Shown here: positions 1-6,548 of the stretch, one piece after another
Layout of the letters: each line of letters opens with the position of its first letter
Position numbering within the stretch: position 1 is the stretch's first letter
DNA from: Deltaproteobacteria bacterium
GTDB taxonomy: Bacteria; Bdellovibrionota; UBA1018; UBA923
Direction of reading: 5' to 3'
Assembly (NCBI GenBank): GCA_016194795.1
Contig: JACQAX010000031.1
Span: 1-14,074 of the forward strand
DNA: 14,074 nucleotides
Notes under the pieces: generated by a model
Database searches by the model: none
Told to the model about the DNA's origin: nothing
Seen by the model: only the letters and a program-made list of their open reading frames with translations
Position numbers and translations under genes: made by a program

Positions 1-642
1 ATCCAGAGCGCCGTTTTCCAGCCGCTCGCCAACCTGGTCTACGTCGCCGTTCCCGAAGTCGAGGGTGCGAAGCCCGTCGACGGCCACTACGTCGCGCTCC
101 CGCTCGACGGAAAGCTCGACGGCTTCAACCCGGCCAGCGGCCCGGAGCTCACGCCTTCGCGCCGCCCGGCGCCCGGCGCGATCCGCGCGACCGCGCTCCT
201 GCGCCAGGCCTCGGCCATCGCCACCGAAGAGAGCCGTTTCGTCGAAGCGGCAGGGCTGCTCGTCGAAGCCGCCAAGCTCGACCCGGCCGACCCGGCGTAT
301 CCGCTGATGGCCGCGCTGACGTACTTCCGCGCCGCGCCCACGCGCAAGGGCGACACGGTGAAGGCCGCGTTCGTCGCGCGCGGCGCCGAGCTGCTCGACC
401 AGGCCGAGCGCCTGGGGCTGTCGGCGTACCAGAAGGCGCTGGTCGCCCTGTTCCGCGGGCGCGTCGCCGACGTGCTCCACCGCGACCACGCCACCGCGCG
501 CCGCGAGTACCAGCTCGCCGCGACGAAGCTCTCACGCCCGCTGCGCGAGGCGGCCGAAGACGGCATGGGCTCGCGCTACAAGCTCGGCGCGTTCCGCAAG
601 CTCGTCCTCGACTTCATCCACGTCGACGTCTTCAGATTCTGA
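1..642 (+). CDS. C-terminal part of a helical (TPR-like) repeat protein
   Basis: The frame is open from the first base of the window and ends at TGA 640-642, giving the last 213 residues of a protein whose start lies outside. The first ~50 visible residues are extended and proline-rich; from about residue 63 the chain is alanine- and leucine-rich helical, with a stretch reading FVEAAGLLVEAAKLDPADP that looks like a tetratricopeptide (TPR) repeat, followed by further helical pairs. The end is aromatic (HVDVFRF). I see no catalytic motif. TPR folds usually serve as binding scaffolds, so a protein-interaction role is an inference. The gene converges on the next one, and the two share 11 bases at their 3' ends. 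I do not recognise a specific family. Confidence 0.75.
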   Translation: MQSAVFQPLANLVYVAVPEVEGAKPVDGHYVALPLDGKLDGFNPASGPELTPSRRPAPGAIRATALLRQASAIATEESRFVEAAGLLVEAAKLDPADPAYPLMAALTYFRAAPTRKGDTVKAAFVARGAELLDQAERLGLSAYQKALVALFRGRVADVLHRDHATARREYQLAATKLSRPLREAAEDGMGSRYKLGAFRKLVLDFIHVDVFRF

Positions 643-1207
643 AGCAACGCCGGCGCTCGACGTCGGGAACGGTGTCGGGAAAGAGGTAATCGACGCGGAT
701 CAGGAGCTCGCCCGGCCCGGTCGGCGCGAGGTGCCGCACGATGCGATGGCGATGGTGCGTCTTCCCGCCTCGCGGCGTCGTGGCGATCGGGAACTCGACC
801 CGAAGGCGCGGGCCTTCGAGATTCGGCAGGTGCCCCCAGCGCGCCTCGAAGTCCGACGGGCACGTCGCGAAGTAAGAGCTGATGACGTGGCGTTCGCCGC
901 GCTCGTCGGTCCACTCCTCGGGAGCCGGCCGCGGCTTGCCGTCAGCCACGTAAGAGCCGACGAGCTGCTCGGTCCCGCCGGGCTTGAGCACGAACAGGTC
1001 ATAGCGCGCCTCGGCGCCGTGGCCGCCGGCCAGCGGCTGGTCGATGCGCAGGCTCCACTCTTCGGGCGTCGCGCCCGGCTTCGTCGCTCGCCCCGGGGTT
1101 TCGTCGACACAGCGATACGTTCCCGCGAGGGCCGGGCAGGCGCCGTGCGCGCTCGCACCGACCGCAAACCCCGTCAGACCGAGCACCAACAGCTGAAACG
1201 CGCGCAC
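632..1207 (-). CDS. Secreted hypothetical protein, 191 aa
   Basis: I chose the GTG start at 1207 because an AGGGGG ribosome-binding site lies about six bases upstream and because it puts a clean signal peptide at the N terminus: R2, a hydrophobic run LLVLGLTGFAVG, and a likely cleavage after ASA at residue 20. The open frame continues upstream to 1279, but those residues are not signal-like. The mature chain starts with two close cysteines (CPALAGTYRC) that could pair, and a third cysteine sits three residues from the C terminus (RCFRI). The rest is rich in beta-prone and charged residues, suggesting a small beta-barrel or beta-sandwich. A lipoprotein box is not convincing: histidine, not leucine, is at -3 of C24. 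Family and function are not recognised. It lies 90 bases downstream of the deaminase-like gene on the same strand, separated by an inverted repeat. Confidence 0.7.
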   Translation of the reverse strand: MRAFQLLVLGLTGFAVGASAHGACPALAGTYRCVDETPGRATKPGATPEEWSLRIDQPLAGGHGAEARYDLFVLKPGGTEQLVGSYVADGKPRPAPEEWTDERGERHVISSYFATCPSDFEARWGHLPNLEGPRLRVEFPIATTPRGGKTHHRHRIVRHLAPTGPGELLIRVDYLFPDTVPDVERRRCFRI

Positions 1208-1244
1208 ACGAACCCCCTTTTGGAGACATGGTGACTGGGGGATG

Positions 1245-1266
1245 GCGTTGGCATAGCAGCCAACGC
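1245..1266. repeat. Perfect inverted repeat (8-base arms, 6-base spacer)
   Basis: The arms GCGTTGGC (1245-1252) and GCCAACGC (1259-1266) are exact reverse complements around the spacer ATAGCA. It lies in the 90-base gap between two minus-strand genes, 31 bases beyond the stop of the PLP enzyme and about 38 bases upstream of the GTG start of the secreted protein. A strong hairpin is possible, but no T run follows on the minus strand, so it is not a textbook intrinsic terminator. It could be a repressor operator, an RNA-processing hairpin or an attenuator. Confidence 0.5.
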
Positions 1267-1297
1267 AGCGCGCTGGCAACGCCTTTATCGAAGACGC

Positions 1298-2497
1298 TCA
1301 GTCGCCGCGACGGCCCGGAGCCTTGGGCTTTTCGAACATCCAGTGGAAGTCCTTCGGCAGCTCTCGCCACTTCTCGTCGGGGTTCTTCCAGGGGTGCGTG
1401 GCGATCGTCCGGTCGAGATCGTACGAGTTGTAGGTGTGCCAGAAGAGTGTCTTCGGAACCGGCTTCCCGCTCTTGGCCTCGGCTTCGACCCGCTCGAGGA
1501 ACGCGAGCCAGGCTTTTCCGGAATACGTGCGGTCGAGCACGATGCTCTCGGTCTCGCGCGCCACTTTCATGCCGGCGAAAACCTCGGGCTTGGCCGCGCC
1601 GTAACCGGGCGCGTAATACTCGGAGATGAACTCGAACGCCTTCTTGCTCCAGAAGTCGCACCTGGGCAGGCGCGCGCGCTCGCGGTCGTCGAGATGCTTT
1701 TTGATGAACTTGTAGAGGTGCGCGGCCTGGCGGCGCGTGGTCGCGTCGCCCGTGAGCAGCGGGTCGGCGACGTTGACGCCTTCGATCTTCACGCGCTCAT
1801 AGACGCCCGCGAGGCAGCTCCCCACGAGCAGGCCCGCCGACGTTCCCATCGTGCCGACCGGGAGATAGATGCGCTGGGGCAGGCCTTCGATGCCCACCTG
1901 GTCGAAGAGCTCGAGGAACGCACTCACGTAGCCCAGGTCACCCACGTCGTTGGAGCCGCCGGGCGGAACGTAATAAAGCTTCTTCGAAAAGAACGAGGCG
2001 ATCATCTGCCCGACCATGTCGAGGCCCATCGCGATGCGGTTGCCGTGGTAGCGCAGCTCGGCGCCGAGCGCGTGCATCGCGAGGATCTTGTGGCGAACGT
2101 CGTCGGTCACCGGCTGCGGCCCGAGGATGAGCCGGGCCTTGAAACCGTATTCGTGAGCGGCCACCGCGGTCGCGAGCGCGTGGTTGGAGCCCCACATCCC
2201 CGACGTCACGATCGCGTCGGAGCCGTGCGCGAAGACCTGCGCGAGCAGGAACTCGAGCTTTCGCGCCTTGTTTCCGCCGAGCGGCGAGTCGGAGATGTCG
2301 TCGCGCTTCACCCACAGCGAGCCGGGCGTGGCGCCGATGCGCGCTTCGAGCTGAGCCATGGGAAGCAGGGGCGTCGCCTCCTTGATGATCTCGACTCGCG
2401 CGAGCGATTTTTTGAGGCTGGGATAGTGGCTGTAGAGCGGAAGCTCGGCGGCCTGAGCGGCGGCGCCCATCAAACAAAGCAGTCCCGTGAAAACCAT
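1298..2497 (-). CDS. Exported PLP-dependent enzyme, D-cysteine desulfhydrase / ACC deaminase family
   Basis: This 399-residue protein belongs to the fold-type II (tryptophan synthase beta-like) PLP enzymes. Visible motifs are the PLP lysine in GGNKARKLEFLL (K77), the SNH triplet at 104-106 in GSNHALATAVAA, the GGSNDVGDLGYVSAF region near 180, the phosphate-binding loop GTMGTSAG (215-222) and a late TYSGKAW segment. These match the ACC deaminase / D-cysteine desulfhydrase group. Such enzymes usually act in the cytoplasm on D-cysteine or similar small amino acids, but here the N terminus (MVFTGLLCLMGAAAQA) looks like a signal peptide cleaved after residue 16. The ATG at 2497 is preferred because AGGGGAG (2503-2509) lies five bases upstream. 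An ATG at 2512 overlaps the upstream stop as ATGA and would add five residues; it is a real alternative. Substrate cannot be read from sequence. Confidence 0.87.
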   Translation of the reverse strand: MVFTGLLCLMGAAAQAAELPLYSHYPSLKKSLARVEIIKEATPLLPMAQLEARIGATPGSLWVKRDDISDSPLGGNKARKLEFLLAQVFAHGSDAIVTSGMWGSNHALATAVAAHEYGFKARLILGPQPVTDDVRHKILAMHALGAELRYHGNRIAMGLDMVGQMIASFFSKKLYYVPPGGSNDVGDLGYVSAFLELFDQVGIEGLPQRIYLPVGTMGTSAGLLVGSCLAGVYERVKIEGVNVADPLLTGDATTRRQAAHLYKFIKKHLDDRERARLPRCDFWSKKAFEFISEYYAPGYGAAKPEVFAGMKVARETESIVLDRTYSGKAWLAFLERVEAEAKSGKPVPKTLFWHTYNSYDLDRTIATHPWKNPDEKWRELPKDFHWMFEKPKAPGRRGD

Positions 2498-2508
2498 CTC
2501 CACTCCCC

Positions 2509-3423
2509 TCATTTCAAGTTCCCGACGATCGAGGCCTGCGTACCAGAAATCTTCGACAGGATCGAGCTGAGGTTCAGGTAAAACTGCGGGCGGCGATCCT
2601 GGATCGACTGGAGCGCGAACATGTCGTCCTGGCTCATGCCGCCGAGCGCGTCCTTGGCGCCGCTCAGGTCGTCGCGAAGCTTCTCGGCGTCGACGAGGTC
2701 GCCCGTGTCGTTGATCATCGAAAGCCCTTTGAGCAGCACGAGGGTCGTCTCGGCGACCGCGTCGGGATCATTGGTCTCGGCCGCGCGCAGGCGCAGCCCG
2801 GTCGAGAAGAAGTCGCGGGCCTGCGCGATGAGCTGGGCACGGGCCGCGCCGAGCAGGCGCCGGGCTTCGTCGGAAAGCGCGACCGGCGCGTTCGCCACGA
2901 ACTGGTCGTAGGTGGTGGTGACGGTGCACACGCTGAGCTCGCCGAGCTGCAGGCCCGGCGCGGAAACGATGAGCTGGAGCGCCACCGGTTCGGCCCCCTG
3001 GGTATCGACCGTGAAGTCGGCCTGGCCACCGGCGTGCGTGGCGAAATGGAAGTAGCGCTGGTTCATGAGGTCGAGCGACGCCAGCGACACGCTCGGGCCG
3101 GGCCCCGACGTGCTGACGTCAGCCGGAAGACAGTTGACGGTGTAATGGATCTTGCCGCCCGCATTGGCGTCGACGCGAGTCATGGTGACCGAGCCGCCCG
3201 TGAGCAGGAGCGTCGAGGTCACGACCTGCGTGCTCTTCTTCGTCACATCGGTGAGGCGCGAGGCCAGCCCGTAGGCGGCCGCGAGCGCGTCACGCAGCTT
3301 GTCTTCCTCGGCCTTGAGCTTGGAGAGGGCGTCGCGCAACGCCTTTTTCTTCGCGGTCGCGTCCTGCAGCTCGCTCAACATCTGCTCGAGCTCGGAAGAG
3401 GCGTCGGTCGCGAGCTCGGTCAT
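2509..3423 (-). CDS. Coiled-coil hypothetical protein; N terminus probably incomplete as drawn
   Basis: From the first in-frame ATG (3423) this encodes 304 residues. Residues 1-50 are a heptad-like helix rich in K, E, L and A (LEQMLSELQDATAKKKALR), which should form a coiled coil. A beta-rich middle follows (about 60-170, with TVNC and SVCTVTTTY segments), then a helical C-terminal third ending GNLK. The 3423 start is doubtful: no ribosome-binding site precedes it, and coding-type sequence continues in the same frame up to the stop at 3670-3672. The stop overlaps a possible ATG of the PLP-enzyme gene (ATGA at 2509-2512), so the two are probably one transcript and translationally coupled. No family recognised. 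The TVNC/SVC cysteines would suit an envelope protein, but I see no signal peptide. Confidence 0.75.
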   Translation of the reverse strand: MTELATDASSELEQMLSELQDATAKKKALRDALSKLKAEEDKLRDALAAAYGLASRLTDVTKKSTQVVTSTLLLTGGSVTMTRVDANAGGKIHYTVNCLPADVSTSGPGPSVSLASLDLMNQRYFHFATHAGGQADFTVDTQGAEPVALQLIVSAPGLQLGELSVCTVTTTYDQFVANAPVALSDEARRLLGAARAQLIAQARDFFSTGLRLRAAETNDPDAVAETTLVLLKGLSMINDTGDLVDAEKLRDDLSGAKDALGGMSQDDMFALQSIQDRRPQFYLNLSSILSKISGTQASIVGNLK

Positions 3424-3659
3424 GACGATCTGAACGATGGCCTCGATGTCGCCGTTGGCCGCGACCGTGGCGACGAGATCGCCGAGGAGCGAGCCGAGCT
3501 TGCCCTGCTCGACGTCGAGCTCGGCCTGGAGCTCGAGGCTCGGAAGGTCGGCGTCGGTCAGCGCGGCACGCGCGCCGGCGAGCTCGGCGCGAATCGTCTC
3601 GAGGTTCTGGCTGTCTTCATGCGTCGCGTCGTAACATTCTTGCTTATTTTGGTCAACAT
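3424..3659 (-). other. Likely 5' part of the coiled-coil gene, out of frame with its apparent start
   Basis: Read in the frame of the gene ending at 2509, this stretch has no stop and gives protein-like sequence such as NLETIRAELAGARAAL and then LELQAELDVEQGKLGSLLGD, a natural extension of the helical N terminus. It contains no ATG, GTG or TTG codon in that frame. The only well-placed start is ATG 3657-3659, preceded by AAAGGGG about six bases upstream, but it is one base out of phase and its own frame stops after 33 codons. Inserting one base, for example in the run of four A (minus strand) at 3647-3650, would join ATG 3659 to the main frame and give a protein of about 383 residues. Frameshift mutation, sequencing error and programmed slippage all fit; an error or mutation is more likely. 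Confidence 0.6.
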
Positions 3660-3713
3660 TAAAACCCCTTTAAACCTTTACGCTTTATGCCGGCGGCGTA
3701 GAATCAGGGGTGC
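3660..3713. promoter_or_regulatory. AT-rich divergent intergenic region
   Basis: This short region between the minus-strand coiled-coil gene and the plus-strand secreted-protein gene is strikingly AT-rich (ACCCCTTTAAACCTTTACGC, 3664-3683), consistent with back-to-back promoters. It also holds both ribosome-binding sites: AAAGGGG on the minus strand near 3665-3671 and AGGGG on the plus strand at 3706-3710. A TAGAAT at 3699-3704 resembles a -10 box but lies too close to the ribosome-binding site to be the main promoter. Confidence 0.4.
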
Positions 3714-4416
3714 ATGCTCACGCTCGCCGTCGCCACCCTGCTTGCGCTCCCCGTGCCCGCCCGCGCCGTCACGCCCGCGCGCGCGCCGGCGCCGCTCGTC
3801 GACGCCAAATGGGCGGGCGCGCCCGAGGACTTCCACGTCTCGAGCCTGCACAGCTACTGGGTCTGGGACGACCAGCCGCACGAGCCCATCGCGACCGCCC
3901 TCATCCGCAGCGAAATGGAGATCCGCGTTCCGACCGCCTGGGCGCTCAAGGGTTCGAAGTCCGGGACGGCCAAGCTCGTCGAGCTCAGCCGTTTCGGCCG
4001 GCGCCGAGATCGAGTTCGTCGACGCCCGCTCCAAGGTGAGCAAGCTCGCGCTCACCCTCGTCTCGCGCAACCGCCACCCCTACATCCTCACCAAGGAGAG
4101 CTGCAGCGACTATCGCGTGCGGCTCGACCCGACCATCCAGCACGGCCGCTATCTCTATCTCGCCATGCAATGCCACGAGTTCGGCGACGACGTCATCCTT
4201 TCGTTCGGCAAGAGCGTCGACGCGCGCTGGGTGCCGGCGCCGTTCATCAAGAACGCCCGGGCGAACGCCTTCGAGCACCACATCCCCAAAGAGCCGGAAG
4301 CGACCGGCGAGCCGGACGAAAAAGCCGCTCCCGCCGAGCGGCACGTCTTCGACCTGCGCACCGAGGACCCGCAGGGCCACCGGGCCGAGTTCGGCGTCTA
4401 CGTCGTGGAGGATTGA
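3714..4416 (+). CDS. Secreted hypothetical protein, interrupted by a frameshift near 3985
   Basis: The ATG at 3714 follows AGGGG by three bases and opens with a signal peptide (MLTLAVATLLALPVPARA, cleavage after residue 18). The 3714 frame reads well to about KLVEL (3972-3986) and then turns arginine-rich. The frame one base further on takes over with SAVSAGAEIEFVDARSK and continues convincingly through LALTLVSRNRHPYILTKES and YLYLAMQCHEFGDDVILSF to VYVVED and TGA 4414-4416. The total length, 703 bases, is one more than a multiple of three, so one extra base between about 3984 and 3996 explains it. Restored, it would be about 233 residues, a beta-rich secreted protein with two cysteines. No family recognised. 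It is followed 14 bases later by the desaturase-family gene and is probably cotranscribed with it. Confidence 0.65.
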
Positions 4417-4430
4417 CGGAGCATGAGCCG

Positions 4431-5084
4431 ATGAGCGTCCCGAAACTCGTCGCCGAGTACCGCAAAGAGCTCCGGGCGCGCGACATGCCGCGCGGCTACT
4501 CGGGGCTCGCGCATCTCGCCTTCACGAGCTCGGTGCCGCTCGCCGGCATCGCCTACTCGCTCGCGCACGTGCACGCGCCGACCTGGAAAGAGCTGCTCGT
4601 GCTCCCCGTCACCTTCCTGTACGCCAACTTCGTCGAGTGGGTCGCGCACAAGAATCCCATGCATCGGCGCTTCAAGGGCCTGGGGCTCGTCTTCAAGCGC
4701 CACACCGTCGAGCACCACCACTTCTTCACGCACGAGTCGATGGCCATCGAGTCGCGGCGCGACTTCAAGATCGTGCTCTTCCCCGCCTTTCTCATCGTGT
4801 TTTTCTTCGGAACGTTCGCGGTGCCGCTCGGCGTGCTCGCGGCGAAGCTGCTCACGCCCAACTGCGGCTACCTCTTCGTCTCCGTGGCGCTCGCCTACTT
4901 CGTCAACTACGAGTGGTTCCACCTGCTCTACCATCTCCCCCCGCGCTCGACGCTCGGGCGGCTGGCGCTCGCGAGGCGGCTGCGCGAGCACCACACCAGG
5001 CACCACGACCCGCGCCTGATGAGCCGCTACAACTTCAACATCACCTGGCCGCTCTGCGACTGGCTGTTCGGGACGCTGAAGTGA
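4431..5084 (+). CDS. Fatty acid hydroxylase / sterol desaturase superfamily membrane protein
   Basis: A 217-residue integral membrane protein with the histidine clusters of the diiron fatty acid hydroxylase superfamily: HKNPMH (73-78, HX4H), HTVEHH (91-96, HX3HH), HLLYH (164-168, HX3H) and HHTRHH (187-192, HHX2HH). The C-terminal segment NITWPLCDWLFGT matches the usual end of this family. Hydrophobic spans lie at about 26-48, 55-72, 114-141 and 146-168, which place the histidines on one (cytoplasmic) face. Family members hydroxylate or desaturate lipids, sterols or carotenoids; the substrate here is not predictable. The ATG at 4431 has GGAG nine bases upstream; the nearer ATG at 4423 gives only three codons. 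Its stop directly abuts the stop of the convergent gene, leaving no room for a separate terminator. Confidence 0.88.
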   Translation: MSVPKLVAEYRKELRARDMPRGYSGLAHLAFTSSVPLAGIAYSLAHVHAPTWKELLVLPVTFLYANFVEWVAHKNPMHRRFKGLGLVFKRHTVEHHHFFTHESMAIESRRDFKIVLFPAFLIVFFFGTFAVPLGVLAAKLLTPNCGYLFVSVALAYFVNYEWFHLLYHLPPRSTLGRLALARRLREHHTRHHDPRLMSRYNFNITWPLCDWLFGTLK

Positions 5085-5831
5085 CTATTTGCCCTTGAGA
5101 AGCTTTTCGCACTTCTTGTTGGGGATGAAGCCCGGAAGCTTCCTGGCCTCGAGGTCGCCCGCGAGCTCGACGGCCTTCTCGATGGCCTTCTTCGGGCTCT
5201 TGTGCAGCTCCTCCACCGAGATGAACCGGCGGAAGTAGTTGGCCCAGTAAAACTCCTGGAACGGCACCGTGAGGTCTTCGAAGCCGCCGGCCTTGCGCAC
5301 GCGGTACGCGAGCGAGCGAAACGGGTCGTCGTGCAGGCCGCGGATCGTGCGCGGGAGCGTGGACGGGTCTTTCGGCCCGTTGCCGTGCTCGTCAAACGGC
5401 CAGAGACGCTTCTCCTTGATCATGCGCTTGAAGAAATTCTCGGGCGTCAACCGCGACCAGTCGTCGAGCACGCGCACGAGCATCTCCTTGCGCCCGTCCA
5501 TCGTGAGGGCGCTGGCGAGATGGTGGCCGTCGACGAGATAGTACTCGCCGCCCGGGCCGATCACGACCGAGCCGACCTTCTCTTTGAGGTATTTGCGGAA
5601 CTCGTCCTTATCCATCGCGTTGATCTCTTCGAGGCGCGAGCGGATCTCGGCGCGGCCGACGCCGAACTGGGTGGGCCGCAGATCCTCGACGTGGATGCGA
5701 TAGACGCGATTCTTCTTGATCGCGACCTGGCCTTCGGAAAGGCTGTCGTACTCGCTCTTGAATGGTTCTTTGGCGCCCGCGAGCGGGGCGGCGAGAAGGG
5801 CGAGCGTGAGGAGGAGAAAGAGCTTTGACAT
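5085..5831 (-). CDS. Exported ParB-like protein (ParBc_2 / putative ParB-like nuclease family)
   Basis: A 248-residue protein starting with a signal peptide (MSKLFLLLTLALLAAPLAGA, cleavage near residue 20). After it come a ParB-type box (LRPTQFGVGRAEIRSR, 51-66) and the signature YYLVDGHHLASAL (97-109), followed by a long C-terminal region including a DDPFRSLAYRVRKAGGFE stretch. These features fit the ParBc_2 group, a relative of the ParB / sulfiredoxin fold. ParB proteins bind CTP and DNA, and sulfiredoxins bind ATP in the same fold, but this branch has no established function that I can name, and a periplasmic location argues against chromosome partitioning. The open frame reaches a TTG at 5867, but ATG 5831 is preferred because the signal peptide begins there; its ribosome-binding site is weak. 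Confidence 0.8.
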   Translation of the reverse strand: MSKLFLLLTLALLAAPLAGAKEPFKSEYDSLSEGQVAIKKNRVYRIHVEDLRPTQFGVGRAEIRSRLEEINAMDKDEFRKYLKEKVGSVVIGPGGEYYLVDGHHLASALTMDGRKEMLVRVLDDWSRLTPENFFKRMIKEKRLWPFDEHGNGPKDPSTLPRTIRGLHDDPFRSLAYRVRKAGGFEDLTVPFQEFYWANYFRRFISVEELHKSPKKAIEKAVELAGDLEARKLPGFIPNKKCEKLLKGK

Positions 5832-5894
5832 GGGGCAGCATTTACCACCCTTGCGGATGGGGGTCAAACGCCGCCCCAGTCAAAGCGAGTCCAA

Positions 5895-6422
5895 TCAGCG
5901 GATAACGCGGATTTCACAGTACAAAGACAGGCGGCTGCCACGCATGACGAACGAGTTGCAACGGCTGAAGCGGCCCAGGTACGAGATGCCTTCGTGGTAC
6001 TGGTGGTGGGGGACACCGGCCTTCGCCATCGCGTCGAAGAGCTCTTCGGCGACGTCGCCGCGCAGCTGGATGAGCGCGTACTCGCGGTTCGACTCGTCGA
6101 GGTTCACGGTGGCGGCGCCGTCAACGATGCGAAACGACGCATTGTAGTTGGCGCCGTTCATGAAGGCGACCGAGGCCGAAAGACGGCGGCCGTCGAGGAT
6201 CTTGCCTTCGCCCGTCGGGCGGGCCGGAAGGCCGGCGCGCTCGAGGATGGTGAAGAGCTCCTTGGTCGTGCCTTCGGCGACGCCACGGAGATTCACGAGC
6301 TGATGGCCGCGCTGGCCATGGAGAATGCGGAACTCGTCGCGCGCGTTCGCGGAGCGGGCGGTAACCGAGGCGGACGCGGCCGAGAGAACGAACAACGACG
6401 CGAGAACAGTGAGCTTGGTCAT
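5895..6422 (-). CDS. Secreted protein with two diverged repeats of about 60 residues
   Basis: A 175-residue protein. ATG 6422 is chosen because AGGGG lies eight bases upstream and a signal peptide follows (MTKLTVLASLFVLSAASASV, cleavage around residues 18-27). The mature chain is an internal duplication. Unit one (about 42-99) begins LVNLRGVAEGTTKELFTILERAGLP and ends NYNASFRI. Unit two (about 117-173) begins LIQLRGDVAEELFDAMAKAGVP and ends RLSLYCEIRV. Each unit reads as strand, helix, loop with one conserved glycine, then two strands. The second unit alone carries two cysteines (C155, C169), probably a disulfide. Function and family are not recognised. It lies 63 bases upstream of the ParB-like gene on the same strand and may share its transcript. 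Confidence 0.75.
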   Translation of the reverse strand: MTKLTVLASLFVLSAASASVTARSANARDEFRILHGQRGHQLVNLRGVAEGTTKELFTILERAGLPARPTGEGKILDGRRLSASVAFMNGANYNASFRIVDGAATVNLDESNREYALIQLRGDVAEELFDAMAKAGVPHHQYHEGISYLGRFSRCNSFVMRGSRLSLYCEIRVIR

Positions 6423-6548
6423 TTGAAATACCCCTATACTTCGGAAATACGAGCGGGAGCCCCTATGCCCCCGCAGATGAGGGTGGAGATACACGCGCGC
6501 GGGCACCTTGGAAAATTAATAATTCAGCGCTCGAGTCGATCAGTATTC

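Noticed and set aside
632..1207. Lipoprotein signal on the small secreted protein (cysteine 24)
   Set aside because: The residue at -3 is histidine rather than leucine or similar, so a standard signal-peptidase I site after ASA fits better.
1245..1266. Intrinsic terminator for the PLP-enzyme gene
   Set aside because: The hairpin arms are good, but the minus strand continues with C-rich sequence, not a T run.
1343..2581. Plus-strand open frame (412 codons) opposite the PLP enzyme
   Set aside because: The minus strand carries all motifs of a PLP enzyme; this frame has none and crosses a gene boundary.
3677..3704. Sigma-70-like promoter TTTACG-16-TAGAAT
   Set aside because: It would put the transcription start inside or after the ribosome-binding site at 3706-3710, which conflicts with a leadered start at 3714.
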